NCBI RefSeq assembly: GCF_037975245.1
Contig: NC_092577.1
Span: 10,323,513-10,387,512, forward strand
Length of the DNA: 64,000 bases
Reading direction: 5' to 3'
Source of the DNA: Apostichopus japonicus
Lineage: Eukaryota > Echinodermata > Holothuroidea > Aspidochirotida > Stichopodidae
Part shown: one piece after another, positions 34,076 to 49,638 of the stretch
Numbering within the stretch: the stretch's first letter is position 1
Layout of the letters: the number at the start of each line of letters is the position of its first letter
Notes under the pieces: model-generated
Databases searched by the model: none
What the model saw: the letters and a program-made list of their open reading frames with translations, nothing else
What the model was told of the DNA's origin: nothing
Program-made: the position numbers and the translations under genes

Positions 34076-37000
34076 TTGACTATTTCCTATCTTCAGTTTT
34101 CTACCCATATCCTGACCCCCACCCCTGCAGTTATCATTCTTTAGATTTACTGCAATTGTATACAAATGCAGAGATTATTGCCTAGATCCTCTATTCCCTA
34201 CCCAGATCCTGAGCCCCACCCCCTACAGTAATCAATCTCTAGCTATATGTTCATAGCTCCATGATTTAATTGACTTGGGCTGTACAGGCCTACAGTAATC
34301 AATATTTAGATTCTCTATAATTGTATACAAGTCCTATCAAGGTATATATGCAGAGATGTACAGTGAGTGTTAAGTAGGTAATATTAGTGTTTGAGCCATT
34401 GCCTTAATTTTGGTACTATGAAAGTTCCCATATAATGGTCTAGATACATTCATTTGAATAAATTTTCAGGCCCATAAGAATCATTGATTGTTGCCTATCC
34501 TAAGTTTCCTACCAACATCATGACCCCCTCCCTACAGTAATCAAACTCTAGATTCCTTGCAATCGTATACAAGTCCTATAAGTATATATGCAGAGATATA
34601 CAGTGAGTGTAAAGTAGGTATTATTATTTTTTGGATCAACGCCTTAATTTTGGTACTATGAAAGTTCCCATATAATGGTCTAGATACATTCATTTGAATA
34701 ATTTTTCAGGCCCATAAGAATCATTGACTATTTCCTATCTTCAGTTTTCTACCCATATCCTGACCCCCCCCCCCCCTGCAGTTATCATTCTTTAGATTCA
34801 CTGCAATTGTATACAAATGCAGAGATTATTGCCTAGATCCTCTATTCCCTACCCAGATCCTGAGCCCCACCCCCTACAGTAATCAATCTCTAGCTATATG
34901 TTTATAGCTCCATGATTTAATTGACCAGGGCTGTACAGGCCTACAGTAATCAATATTTAGATTCTCTATAATTGTATTCAAGTCCTATCAAGGTATATAT
35001 GCAGAGATGTACAGTGAGTGTTAAGTAGGTAATATTAGTGTTTGAGCCATTGCCTTAATTTTGGTACTATGAAAGTTCCCATATAATGGTCTAGATACAT
35101 TCATTTGAATAAATTTTCAGGCCCATAAGAATCATTGATTGTTGCCTAACCTAAGTTTCCTACCAACATCATGACCCCCTCCCTACAGTAATCAAACTCT
35201 AGATTCCTTGCATTCGTTTACAAGTCCTATAAGTATATATGCAGAGATATACAGTGAGTGTAAAGTAGGTATTATTATTGTTTGGATCAACGCCTTAATT
35301 TTGGTACTATGAAAGTTCCCATATAATGGTCTAGATACATTCATTTGAATAATTTTTCAGGCCCATAGGAATCATTGACTATTTCCTATCTTCAGTTTTC
35401 TACCCATATCCTGACCCCCCCCCCCCCCTGCAGTTATCATTCTTTAGATTCACTGCAATTGTATACAAATGCAGAGATTATTGCCTAGATCCTCTATTCC
35501 CTACCCAGATCCTGACCCCCACCCCCTACAGTAATCAATCTCTAGCTATATGTTTATAGCTCCATGATTTAATTGACCAGGGCTGTACAGGCCTACAGTA
35601 ATCAATATTTAGATTCTCTATAATTGTATACAAGTCCTATCAAGGTATATATGCAGAGATGTACAGTGAGTGTTAAGTAGGTAATATTAGTGTTTGAGCC
35701 ATTGCCTTAATTTTGGTACTATGAAAGTTCCCATATAATGGTCTAGATACATTCATTTGAATAAATTTTCAGGCCCATAAGAATCATTGATTGTTGCCTA
35801 TCCTAAGTTTCCTACCAACATCATGACCCCCTCCCTACAGTAATCAAACTCTAGATTCCTTGCAATCGTATACAAGTCCTATAAGTATATATGCAGAGAT
35901 ATACAGTGAGTGTAAAGTAGGTTATTATTATTGTTTGGATCAACGCCTTAATTTTGGTACTATGAAAGTTCCCTTATAATGGTCTAGATACATTCATTTG
36001 AATAATTTTTCAGGCCCATAGGAATCATTGACTATTTCCTATCTTCAGTTTTCTACCCATATCCTGACCCCCCCCCTGCAGTTATCATTCTTTAGATTCA
36101 CTGCAATTGTATACAAATGCAGAGATTATTGCCTAGATCCTCTATTCCCTACCCAGATCCTGACCCCCACCCCCTACAGTAATCAATCTCTAGCTATATG
36201 TTTATAGCTCCATGATTTAATTGACCAGGGCTGTACAGGACTACAGTAATCAATATTTAGATTCTCTATAATTGTATACAAGTCCTATCAAGGTATATAT
36301 GCAGAGATGTACAGTGAGTGTTAAGTAGGTAATATTAGTGTTTGAGCCATTGCCTTAATTTTGGTACTATGAAAGTTCCCATATAATGGTCTAGATACAT
36401 TCATTTGAATAAATTTTCAGGCCCATAAGAATCATTGATTGTTGCCTATCCTAAGTTTCCTACCAACATCATGACCCCCTCCCTACAGTAATCAAACTCT
36501 AGATTCCTTGCAATCGTATACAAGTCCTATAAGTGTATATGCAGAGATATACAGTGAGTGTAAAGTAGGTATTATTATTGTTTGGATCAACGCCTTAATT
36601 TTGGTACTATGAAAGTTCCCATGTAATGGTCTAGATACATTCATTTGAATAAATTTTCAGGCCCATAAGAATCATTGATTGTTGCCTATCCTAAGTTTCC
36701 TACCAACATCATGACCCCCTCCCTACAGTAATCAAACTCTAGATTCCTTGCAATCGTATTCAAGTCCTATAAGTGTATATGCAGAGATATACAGTGAGTG
36801 TAAAGTAGGTGTTATTATTGTTTGGATCAACGCCTTAATTTTGGTACTATGAAAGTTCCCATATAATGGTCTAGATACATTCATTTGAATAATTTTTCAG
36901 GCCCATAGGAATCATTGACTATTTCCTATCTTCAGTTTTCTACCCATATCTTGACCCCCCCCCCTGCAGTTATCATTCTTTAGATTCACTGCAATTGTAT

Positions 37001-40000
37001 ACAAATGCAGAGATTATTGCCTAGATCCTCTATTCCCTACCCAGATCCTGACCCCCACCCCCTACAGTAATCAATCTCTAGATATATGTTTATAGCTCCA
37101 TGATTTAATTGACCAGGGCTGTACAGGCCTACAGTAATCAATATTTAGATTCTCTATAATTGTATACAAGTCCTATCAAGGTATATATGCAGAGATGTAC
37201 AGTGAGTGTTAAGTAGGTAATATTAGTGTTTGAGCCATTGCCTTAATTTTGGTACTATGAAAGTTCCCATATAATGGTCTAGATACATTCATTTGAATAA
37301 ATTTTCAGGCCCATAAGAATCATTGATTGTTGCCTATCCTAAGTTTCCTACCAACATCATGACCCCCTACCTACAGTAATCAAACTCTAGATTCCTTGCA
37401 ATCGTATACAAGTCCTATCAAGGTATATATGCAGAGATATACAGTGAGTGTAAAGTAGGTATTATTATTGTTTGGATCAACGCCTTAATTTTGGTACTAT
37501 GAAAGTTCCCATATAATGGTCTAGATACATTCATTTGAATAAATTTTCAGGCCCATAAGAATCATTGATTGTTGCCTATCCTAAGTTTCCTACCAAGATC
37601 ATGACCCCCTCCCTACAGTAATCAAACTCTAGATTCCTTGCAATCGTATACAAGTCCTATAAGTGTATATGCAGAGATATACAGTGAGTGTAAAGTAGGT
37701 ATTATTATTGTTTGGATCAACGCCTTAATTTTGGTACTATGAAAGTTCCCATATAATGGTCTAGATACATTCATTTGAATAATTTTTCAGGCCCATAGGA
37801 ATCATTGACTATTTCCTATCTTCAGTTTTCTACCCATATCTTGACCCCCCCCCCCCCTGCAGTTATCATTCTTTAGATTCACTGCAATTGTATACAAATG
37901 CAGAGATTATTGCCTAGATCCTCTATTCCCTACCCAGATCCTGACCCCCACCCCCTACAGTAATCAATCTCTAGATATATGTTTATAGCTCCATGATTTA
38001 ATTGACCAGGGCTGTACAGGCCTACAGTAATCAATATTTAGATTCTCTATAATTGTATACAAGTCCTATCAAGGTATATATGCAGAGATGTACAGTGAGT
38101 GTTAAGTAGGTAATATTAGTGTTTGAGCCATTGCCTTAATTTTGGTACTATGAAAGTTCCCATATAATGGTCTAGATACATTCATTTGAATAAATTTTCA
38201 GGCCCATAAGAATCATTGATTGTTGCCTATCCTAAGTTTCCTACCAACATCATGACCCCCTACCTACAGTAATCAAACTCTAGATTCCTTGCAATCGTAT
38301 ACAAGTCCTATCAAGGTATATATGCAGAGATATACAGTGAGTGTAAAGTAGGTATTATTATTGTTTGGATCAACGCCTTAATTTTGGTACTATGAAAGTT
38401 CCCATATAATGGTCTAGATACATTCATTTGAATAAATTTTCAGGCCCATAAGAATCATTGATTGTTGCCTATCCTAACTTTTCCTACCAAGATCATGACC
38501 CCCTCCCTACAGTAATCAAACTCTAGATTCCTTGCAATCGTATACAAGTCCTATAAGTGTATATGCAGAGATATACAGTGAGTGTAAAGTAGGTATTATT
38601 ATTTTTTGGATCAACGCCTTAAGTTTGGTACTATGAAAGTTCCCATATAATGGTCTAGATACATTCATTTGAATAATTTTTCAGGCCCATAGGAATCATT
38701 GACTATTTCCTATCTTCGGTTTTCTACCCATATCCTGACCCTAACCCCTGCAGTTATCATTCTTTAGATTTACTGCAATTGTATACAAATGCAGAGATTA
38801 TTGCCTAGATCCTCTATTCCCTACCCAGATCCTGAGCCCCACCCCCTACAGTAATCAATCTCTAGCTATGTGTTCATAGCTCCATGATTAATTGACCAGG
38901 GCTGTACAGGCCTACAGTAATCAATATTTAGATTCTCTATAATTGTATACAAGTCCTATCAAGGTATATATGCAGAGATGTACAGTGAGTGTTAAGTAGG
39001 TAATATTAGTGTTTGAGCCATTGCCTTAATTTTGGTACTATGAAAGTTCCCATATAATGGTCTAGATACATTCATTTGAATAAATTTTCAGGCCCATAAG
39101 AATCATTGATTGTTGCCTATCCTAAGTTTCCTACCAACATCATGACCCCCTCCCTACAGTAATCAAACTCTAGATTCCTTGCAATCGTATACAAGTCCTA
39201 TAAGTATATATGCAGAGATATACAGTGAGTGTAAAGTAGGTATTATTATTGTTTGGATCAACGCCTTAATTTTGGTACTATGAAAGTTCACATATAATGG
39301 TCTAGATACATTCATTTGAATAATTTTTCAGGCCCATAAGAATCATTGACTATTTCCTATCTTCAGTTTTCTACCCATATCCTGACCCCCCCCCCCCTGC
39401 AATTATCATTCTGTAGATTCACTGCAATTGTATACAAATGCAGAGATTATTGCCTAGATCCTCTATTCCCTACCCAGATCCTGAGCCCCACCCCCTACAG
39501 TAATCAATCTCTAGCTATATGTTTATAGCTCCATGATTTAATTGACCAGGGCTGTACAGGCCTACAGTAATCAATATTTAGATTCTCTATAATTGTATTC
39601 AAGTCCTATCAAGGTATATATGCAGAGATGTACAGTGAGTGTTAAGTAGGTAATATTAGTGTTTGAGCCATTGCCTTAATTTTGGTACTATGAAAGTTCC
39701 CATATAATGGTCTAGATACATTCATTTGAATAAATTTTCAGGCCCATAAGAATCATTGATTGTTGCCTATCCTAAGTTTCCTACCAACATCATGACCCCC
39801 TCCCTACAGTAATCAAACTCTAGATTCCTTGCATTCGTTTACAAGTCCTATCAGTATATATGCAGAGATATACAGTGAGTGTAAAGTAGGTATTATTATT
39901 GTTTGGATCAACGCCTTAATTTTGGTACTATGAAAGTTCCCATATAATGGTCTAGATACATTCATTTGAATAATTTTTCAGGCCCATAGGAATCATTGAC

Positions 40001-43000
40001 TATTTCCTATCTTCAGTTTTCTACCCATATCCTGACCCCCCCCCCCCTGCAGTTATCATTCTTTATATTCACTGCAATTGTATACAAATGCAGAGATTAT
40101 TGCCTAGATCCTCTATTCCCTACCCAGATCCTGACCCCCACCCCCTACAGTAATCAATCTCTAGCTATATGTTTATAGCTCCATGATTTAATTGACCAGG
40201 GCTGTACAGGCCTACAGTAATCAATATTTAGATTCTCTATAATTGTATACAAGTCCTATCAAGGTATATATGCAGAGATGTACAGTGAGTGTTAAGTAGG
40301 TAATATTAGTGTTTGAGCCATTGCCTTAATTTTGGTACTATTAAAGTTCCCATATAATGGTCTAGATACATTCATTTGAATAAATTTTCAGGCCCATAAG
40401 AATCATTGATTGTTGCCTATCCTAAGTTTCCTACCAACATCATGACCCCCTCCCTACAGTAATCAAACTCTAGATTCCTTGCAATCGTATACAAGTCCTA
40501 TAAGTATATATGCAGAGTTATACAGTGAGTGTAAAGTAGGTATTATTATTGTTTGGATCAACGCCTTAATTTTGGTACTATGAAAGTTCACATATAATGG
40601 TCTAGATACATTCATTTGAATAATTTTTCAGGCCCATAGGAATCATTGACTATTTCCTATCTTCAGTTTTCTACCCATATCCTGACCCCCCCCCCCCCTG
40701 CAGTTATCATTCTTTAGATTCACTGCAATTGTATACAAATGCAGAGAATATTGCCTAGATCCTCTATTCCCTACCCAGATCCTGACCCCCACCCCCTACA
40801 GTAATCAATCTCTAGCTATATGTTTATAGCTCCATGATTTAATTGACCAGGGCTGTACAGGCCTACAGTAATCAATATTTAGATTCTCTATAATTGTATA
40901 CAAGTCCTATCAAGGTATATATGCAGAGATGTACAGTGAGTGTTAAGTAGGTAATATTAGTGTTTGAGCCATTGCCTTAATTTTGGTACTATGAAAGTTC
41001 CCATATAATGGTCTAGATACATTCATTTGAATAAATTTTCAGGCCCATTACAATCATTGATTGTTGCCTATCCTAAGTTTCCTACCAACATCATGACCCC
41101 CTCCCTACAGTAATCAAACTCTAGATTCCTTGCAATCGTTTACAAGTCCTATAAGTGTATATGCAGAGATATACAGTGAGTGTAAAGTAGGTATTATTAT
41201 TGTTTGGATCAACGCCTTAAATTTGGTACTATGAAAGTTCCCATGTAATGGTCTAGATACATTCATTTGAATAAATTTTCAGGCCCATAAGAATCATTGA
41301 TTGTTGCCTATCCTAAGTTTCCTACCAACATCATGACCCCCTCCCTACAGTAATCAAACTCTAGATTCCTTGCAATCGTATTCAAGTCCTATAAGTGTAT
41401 ATGCAGAGATATACAGTGAGTGTAAAGTAGGTGTTATTATTGTTTGGATCAACGCCTTAATTTTGGTACTATGAAAGTTCCCATATAATGGTCTAGATAC
41501 ATTCATTTGAATAATTTTTCAGGCCCATAGGAATCATTGACTATTTCCTATCTTCAGTTTTCTACCCATATCTTGACCCCCCCCCCCTGCAGTTATCATT
41601 CTTTAGATTCACTGCAATTGTATACAAATGCAGAGATTATTGCCTAGATCCTCTATTCCCTACCCAGATCCTGACCCCCACCCCCTACAGTAATCAATCT
41701 CTAGATATATGTTTATAGCTCCATGATTTAATTGACCAGGGCTGTACAGGCCTACAGTAATCAATATTTAGATTCTCTATAATTGTATACAAGTCCTATC
41801 AAGGTATATATGCAGAGATGTACAGTGAGTGTTAAGTAGGTAATATTAGTGTTTGAGCCATTGCCTTAATTTTGGTACTATGAAAGTTCCCATATAATGG
41901 TCTAGATACATTCATTTGAATAAATTTTCAGGCCCATAAGAATCATTGATTGTTGCCTATCCTAAGTTTCCTACCAACATCATGACCCCCTACCTACAGT
42001 AATCAAACTCTAGATTCCTTGCAATCGTATACAAGTCCTATCAAGGTATATATGCAGAGATATACAGTGAGAGTAAAGTAGGTATTATTATTGTTTGGAT
42101 CAACGCCTTAATTTTGGTACTATGAAAGTTCCCATATAATGGTCTAGATACATTCATTTGAATAAATTTTCAGGCCCATAAGAATCATTGATTGTTGCCT
42201 ATCCTAAGTTTCCTACCAAGATCATGACCCCCTCCCTACAGTAATCAAACTCTAGATTCCTTGCAATCGTATACAAGTCCTATAAGTGTATATGCAGAGA
42301 TATACAGTGAGTGTAAAGTAGGAATTATTATTGTTTGGATCAACGCCTTAATTTTGGTACTATGAAAGTTCCCATATAATGGTCTAGATACATTCATTTG
42401 AATAATTTTTCAGGCCCATAGGAATCATTGACTATTTCCTATCTTCGGTTTTCTACCCATATCCTGACCCTAACCCCTGCAGTTATCATTCTTTAGATTT
42501 ACTGCAATTGTATACAAATGCAGAGATTATTGCCTAGATCCTCTATTCCCTACCCAGATAATGAGCCCCACCCCCTACAGTAATCAATCTCTAGCTATAT
42601 GTTCATAGCTCCATGATTTAATTGACCAGGGCTGTACAGGCCTACAGTAATCAATATTTAGATTCTCTATAATTGTATACAAGTCCTATCAAGGTATATA
42701 TGCAGAGATGTACAGTGAGTGTTAAGTAGGTAATATTAGTGTTTGAGCCATTGCCTTAATTTTGGTACTATGAAAGTTCCCATATAATGGTCTAGATACA
42801 TTCATTTGAATAAATTTTCAGGCCCATAAGAATCATTGATTGTTGCCTATCCTAAGTTTCCTACCAACATCATGACCCCCTCCCTACAGTAATCAAACTC
42901 TAGATTCCTTGCAATCGTATACAAGTCCTATAAGTATATATGCAGAGATATACAGTGAGTGTAAAGTAGGTATTATTATTGTTTGGATCAACGCCTTAAT

Positions 43001-46000
43001 TTTGGTACTATGAAAGTTCACATATAATGGTCTAGATACATTCATTTGAATAATTTTTCAGGCCCATAAGAATCATTGACTATTTCCTATCTTCAGTTTT
43101 CTACCCATATCCTGACCCCCCCCCCTGCAGTTATCATTCTGTAGATTCACTGCAATTGTATACAAATGCAGAGATTATTGCCTAGATCCTCTATTCCCTA
43201 CCCAGATCCTGAGCCCCACCCCCTACAGTAATCAATCTCTAGCTATATGTTTATAGCTCCATGATTTAATTGACCAGGGCTGTACAGGCCTACAGTAATC
43301 AATATTTAGATTCTCTATAATTGTATTCAAGTCCTATCAAGGTATATATGCAGAGATGTACAGTGAGTGTTAAGTAGGTAATATTAGTGTTTGAGCCATT
43401 GCCTTAATTTTGGTACTATGAAAGTTCCCATATAATGGTCTAGATACATTCATTTGAATAAATTTTCAGGCCCATAAGAATCATTGATTGTTGCCTATCC
43501 TAAGTTTCCTACCAACATCATGACCCCCTCCCTACAGTAATCAAACTCTAGATTCCTTGCATTCGTTTACAAGTCCTATAAGTATATATGCAGAGATATA
43601 CAGTGAGTGTAAAGTAGGTATTATTATTGTTTGGATCAACGCCTTAATTTTGGTACTATGAAAGTTCCCATATAATGGTCTAGATACATTCATTTGAATA
43701 ATTTTTCAGGCCCATAGGAATCATTGACTATTTCCTATCTTCAGTTTTCTACCCATATCCTGACCCCCCCCCCCCCTGCAGTTATCATTCTTTAGATTCA
43801 CTGCAATTGTATACAAATGCAGAGATTATTGCCTAGATCCTCTATTCCCTACCCAGATCCTGACCCCCACCCCCTACAGTAATCAATCTCTAGCTATATG
43901 TTTATAGCTCCATGATTTAATTGACCAGGGCTGTACAGGCCTACAGTAATCAATATTTAGATTCTCTATAATTGTATACAAGTCCTATCAAGGTATATAT
44001 GCAGAGATGTACAGTGAGTGTTAAGTAGGTAATATTAGTGTTTGAGCCATTGCCTTAATTTTGGTACTATGAAAGTTCCCATATAATGGTCTAGATACAT
44101 TCATTTGAATAAATTTTCAGGCCCATAAGAATCATTGATTGTTGCCTATCCTAAGTTTCCTACCAACATCATGACCCCCTCCCTACAGTAATCAAACTCT
44201 AGATTCCTTGCAATCGTATACAAGTCCTATAAGTATATATGCAGAGATATACAGTGAGTGTAAAGTAGGTTATTATTATTGTTTGGATCAACGCCTTAAT
44301 TTTGGTACTATGAAAGTTCCCTTATAATGGTCTAGATACATTAATTTGAATAATTTTTCAGGCCCATAGGAATCATTGACTATTTCCTATCTTCAGTTTT
44401 CTACCCATATCCTGACCCCCCCCCCCCCCTGCAGTTATCATTCTTTAGATTCACTGCAATTGTATACAAATGCAGAGATTATTGCCTAGATCCTCTATTC
44501 CCTACCCAGATCCTGACCCCCACCCCCTACAGTAATCAATCTCTAGCTATATGTTTATAGCTCCATGATTTAATTGACCAGGGCTGTACAGGACTACAGT
44601 AATCAATATTTAGATTCTCTATAATTGTATACAAGTCCTATCAAGGTATATATGCAGAGATGTACAGTGAGTGTTAAGTAGGTAATATTAGTGTTTGAGC
44701 CATTGCCTTAATTTTGGTACTATGAAAGTTCCCATATAATGGTCTAGATACATTCATTTGAATAAATTTTCAGGCCCATAAGAATCATTGATTGTTGCCT
44801 ATCCTAAGTTTCCTACCAACATCATGACCCCCTCCCTACAGTAATCAAACTCTAGATTCCTTGCATTCGTTTACAAGTCCTCTAAGTATATATGCAGAGA
44901 TATACAGTGAGTGTAAAGTAGGTATTATTATTTGGATCAACGCCTTAATTTTGGTACTATGAAAGTTCCCATATAATGGGCTAGATACATTCATTTGAAT
45001 AAATTTTCAGGCCCATAAGAATCATTGATTGTTGCCTATCCTAAGTTTCCTACCAAGATCATGACCCCCTCCCTACAGTAATCAAACTCTAGATTCCTTG
45101 CAATCGTATACAAGTCCTATAAGTATATATGCAGAGATATACAGTGAGTGTAAAGTAGGTATTATTATTGTCTGGATCAACGCCTTAATTTTGGTACTAT
45201 GAAAGTTCCCATATAATGCTCTAGATACATTCATTTGAATAATTTTTCAGGCCCATAGGAATCATTGACTATTTCCTATCTTCAGTTTTCTACCCATATC
45301 CTGACCCCCCCCCCCTGCAGTTATCATTCTTTAGATTCACTGCAATTGTATACAAATGCAGAGATTATTGCCTAGATCCTCTATTCCCTACTCAGATCCT
45401 GAGCCCCACCCCCTACAGTAATCAATCTCTAGCTATATGTTTATAGCTCCATGATTTAATTGACCAAGGCTGTACAGGCCTACAGTAATCAATATTTAGA
45501 TTCTCTATAATTGTATACAAGTCCTATCAAGGTATATATGCAGAGATGTACAGTGAGTGTTAAGTAGGTAATATTAGTGTTTGAGCCATTGCCTTAATTT
45601 TGGTACTATGAAAGTTCCCATATAATGGTCTAGATACATTCATTTGAATAAATTTTCAGGCCCATAAGAATCATTGATTGTTGCCTATCCTAAGTTTCCT
45701 ACCAACATCATGACCCCCTCCCTACAGTAATCAAACTCTAGATTCCTTGCATTCGTTTACAAGTCCTATAAGTATATATGCAGAGATATACAGTGAGTGT
45801 AAAGTAGGTATTATTATTGTTTGGATCAACACCTTAATTTTGGTACTATGAAAGTTCACATATAATGCTCTAGATACATTCATTTGAATAATTTTTCAGG
45901 CCCATAGGAATCATTGACTATTTCCTATCCTCAGTTTTCTACCCATATCCTGACCCCCCCCCCTGCAGTTATCATTCTTTAGATTCACTGCAATTGTATA

Positions 46001-49000
46001 CAAATGCAGAGATTATTGCCTAGATCCTCTATTCCCTACCCAGATCCTGAGCCCCACCCCCTACAGTAATCAATCTCTAGCTATATGTTTATAGCTCCAT
46101 GATTTAATTGACCAGGGCTGTACAGGCCTACAGTAATCAATATTTAGATTCTCTATAATTGTATACAAGTCCTATCAAGGTATATATGCAGAGATGTACA
46201 GTGAGTGTTAAGTAGGTAATATTAGTGTTTGAGCCATTGCCTTAATTTTGGTACTATGAAAGTTCCCATATAATGGTCTAGATACATTCAATTGAATAAA
46301 TTTTCAGGCCCATAAGAATCATTGATTGTTGCCTATCCTAAGTTTCCTACCAACATCATGACCCCCTCCCTACAGTAATCAAACTCTAGATTCCTTGCAA
46401 TCGTATACAAGTCCTATAAGTATATATGCAGAGATATACAGTGAGTGTAAAGTAGGTATTATTATTGTTTGGATCAACGACTTAATTTTGGTACTATGAA
46501 AGTTCCCATATAATGGTCTAGATACATTCATTTGAATAAATTTTCAGGCCCATAAGAATCATTGATTGTTGCCTATCCTAAGTTTCCTACCAACATCATG
46601 ACCCCCTCCCTACAGTAATCAAACTCTAGATTCCTTGCAATCGTATACAAGTCCTATAAGTGTATATGCAGAGATATACAGTGAGTGTAAAGTAGGTATT
46701 ATTATTGTTTGGATCAACGCCTTAATTTTGGTACTATGAAAGTTCCCATATAATGGTCTAGATACATTCATTTGAATAATTTTTCAGGCCCATAGGAATC
46801 ATTGACTATTTCCTATCTTCAGTTTTCTACTCATATCCTGACCCCCACCCCTGCAGTTATCATTCTTTAGATTCACTGCAATTGTATACAAATGCAGAGA
46901 TTATTGCCTAGATCCTCTATTCCCTACCCAGATCCTGAGCCCCACCCCCTACAGTAATCAATCTCTAGCTATATGTTCATAGCTCCATGATTTAATTGAC
47001 CAGGGCTGTACAGGCCTACAGTAATCAATATTTAGATTCTCTATAATTGTATACAAGTCCTATCAAGGTATATATGCAGAGATGTACAGTGAGTGTTAAG
47101 TAGGTAATATTAGTGTTTGAGCCATTGCCTTAATTTTGGTACTATGAAAGTTCCCATATAATGGTCTAGATACATTCATTTGAATAAATTTTCAGGCCCA
47201 TAAGAATCATTGATTGTTGCCTATCCTAAGTTTCCTACCAACATCATGACCCCCTCCCTACAGTAATCAAACTCTAGATTCCTTGCAATCGTATACAAGT
47301 CCTATAAGTATATATGCAGAGATATACAGTGAGTGTAAAGTAGGTATTATTATTGTTTGGATCAACGCCTTAATTTTGGTACTATGAAAGTTCCCATATA
47401 ATGGTCTAGATACATTCATTTGAATAATTTTTCAGGCCCATAGGAATCATTGACTATTTCCTATCTTCAGTTTTCTACCCATATCCTGACCCCCCCCCCC
47501 TGCAGTTATCATTCTTTAGATTCACTGCAATTGTATACAAATGCAGAGATTATTGCCTAGATCCTCTATTCCCTACCCAGATCCTGAGCCCCACCACCTA
47601 CAGTAATCAATCTCTAGCTATATGTTTATAGCTCCATGATTTAATTGACCAGGGCTGTACAGGCCTACAGTAATCAATATTTAGATTCTCTATAATTGTA
47701 TTCAAGTCCTATCAAGGTATATATGCAGAGATGTACAGTGAGTGTTAAGTAGGTAATATTAGTGTTTGAGCCATTGCCTTAATTTTGGTACTATGAAAGT
47801 TCCCATATAATGGTCTAGATACATTCATTTGAATAAATTTTCAGGCCCATAAGAATCATTGATTGTTGCCTATCCTAAGTTTCCTACCAACATCATGACC
47901 CCCTCCCTACAGTAATCAAACTCTAGATTCCTTGCATTCGTTTACAAGTCCTATAAGTATATATGCAGAGATATACAGTGAGTGTAAAGTAGGTATTATT
48001 ATTGTTTGGATCAACGCCTTAATTTTGGTACTATGAAAGTTCCCATATAATGGTCTAGATACATTCATTTGAATAATTTTTCAGGCCCATAGGAATCATT
48101 GACTATTTCCTATCTTCAGTTTTCTACCCATATCCTGACCCCCCCCCCCCCTGCAGTTATCATTCTTTAGATTCACTGCAATTGTATACAAATGCAGAGA
48201 TTATTGCCTAGATCCTCTATTCCCTACCCAGATCCTGACCCCCACCCCCTACAGTAATCAATCTCTAGCTATATGTTTATAGCTCCATGATTTAATTGAC
48301 CAGGGCTGTACAGGCCTACAGTAATCAATACTTAGATTCTCTATAATTGTATACAAGTCCTATCAAGGTATATATGCAGAGATGTACAGTGAGTGTTAAG
48401 TAGGTAATATTAGTGTTTGAGCCATTGCCTTAATTTTGGTACTATGAAAGTTCCCATATAATGGTCTAGATACATTCATTTGAATAAATTTTCAGGCCCA
48501 TAAGAATCATTGATTGTTGCCTATCCTAAGTTTCCTACCAACATCATGACCCCCTCCCTACAGTAATCAAACTCTAGATTCCTTGCAATCGTATACAAGT
48601 CCTATAAGTATATATGCAGAGATATACAGTGAGTGTAAAGTAGGTTATTATTATTGTTTGGATCAACGCCTTAATTTTGGTACTATGAAATTTCCCTTAT
48701 AATGGTCTAGATACATTCATTTGAATAATTTTTCAGGCCCATAGGAATCATTGACTATTTCCTATCTTCAGTTTTCTACCCATATCCTGACCCCCCCCCC
48801 TGCAGTTATCATTGTTTAGATTCACTGCAATTGTATACAAATGCAGAGATTATTGCCTAGATCCTCTATTCCATACCCAGATCCTGACCCCCACCCCCTA
48901 CAGTAATCAATCTCTAGCTATATGTTTATAGCTCCATGATTTAATTGACCAGGGCTGTACAGGACTACAGTAATCAATATTTAGATTCTCTATAATTGTA

Positions 49001-49638
49001 TACAAGTCCTATCAAGGTATATATGCAGAGATGTACAGTGAGTGTTAAGTAGGTAATATTAGTGTTTGAGCCATTGCCTTAATTTTGGTACTATGAAAGT
49101 TCCCATATAATGGTCTAGATACATTCATTTGAGTAAATTTTCAGGCCCATAAGAATCATTGATTGTTGCCTATCCTAAGTTTCCTACCAACATCATGACC
49201 CCCTCCCTACAGTAATCAAACTCTAGATTCCTTGCAATCGTATACAAGTCCTATAAGTATATATGCAGAGATATACAGTGAGTGTAAAGTAGGTATTATT
49301 ATTGTTTGGATCAACGCCTTAATTTTGGTACTATGAAAGTTCCCATATAATGGTCTAGATACATTCATTTGAATAAATTTTCAGGCCCATAAGAATCATT
49401 GATTGTTGCCTATCCTAAGTTTCCTACCAACATTATGACCCCCTCCCTACAGTAATCAAACTCTAGATTCCTTGCATTCGTTTACAAGTCCTATAAGTAT
49501 ATATGCAGAGATATTCAGTGAGTGTAAAGTAGGTATTATTATTGTTTGGATCAACACCTTAATTTTGGTACTATGAAAGTTCCCATATAATGGTCTAGAT
49601 ACTTTCATTTGAATAATTTTTCAGGCCCATAGGAATCA
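34076..49638. repeat. Satellite 2 block 4: ~3.73-kb segmental repeats
   Basis: Y starts run 34076, 34724, 35375, 36028, 36915, 37805, 38699, 39346, 39996, 40646, 41537, 42428, 43076, 43724, 44376, 45265, 45914, 46802, 47450, 48099, 48751. The pattern M S S S M recurs at 37805-41536, 41537-45264 and 45914-49638. Shared markers include CTGACCCTAACCCCTGCAG after the Y starts at 38699 and 42428 (3.73 kb apart), the GAGCCCCACCCCCTACAG variant, GCATTCGTTTACAAG, and GGTTATTATTATTG near 35920, 44270 and 48645. At least three related multi-kilobase segments are present. Confidence 0.88.
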
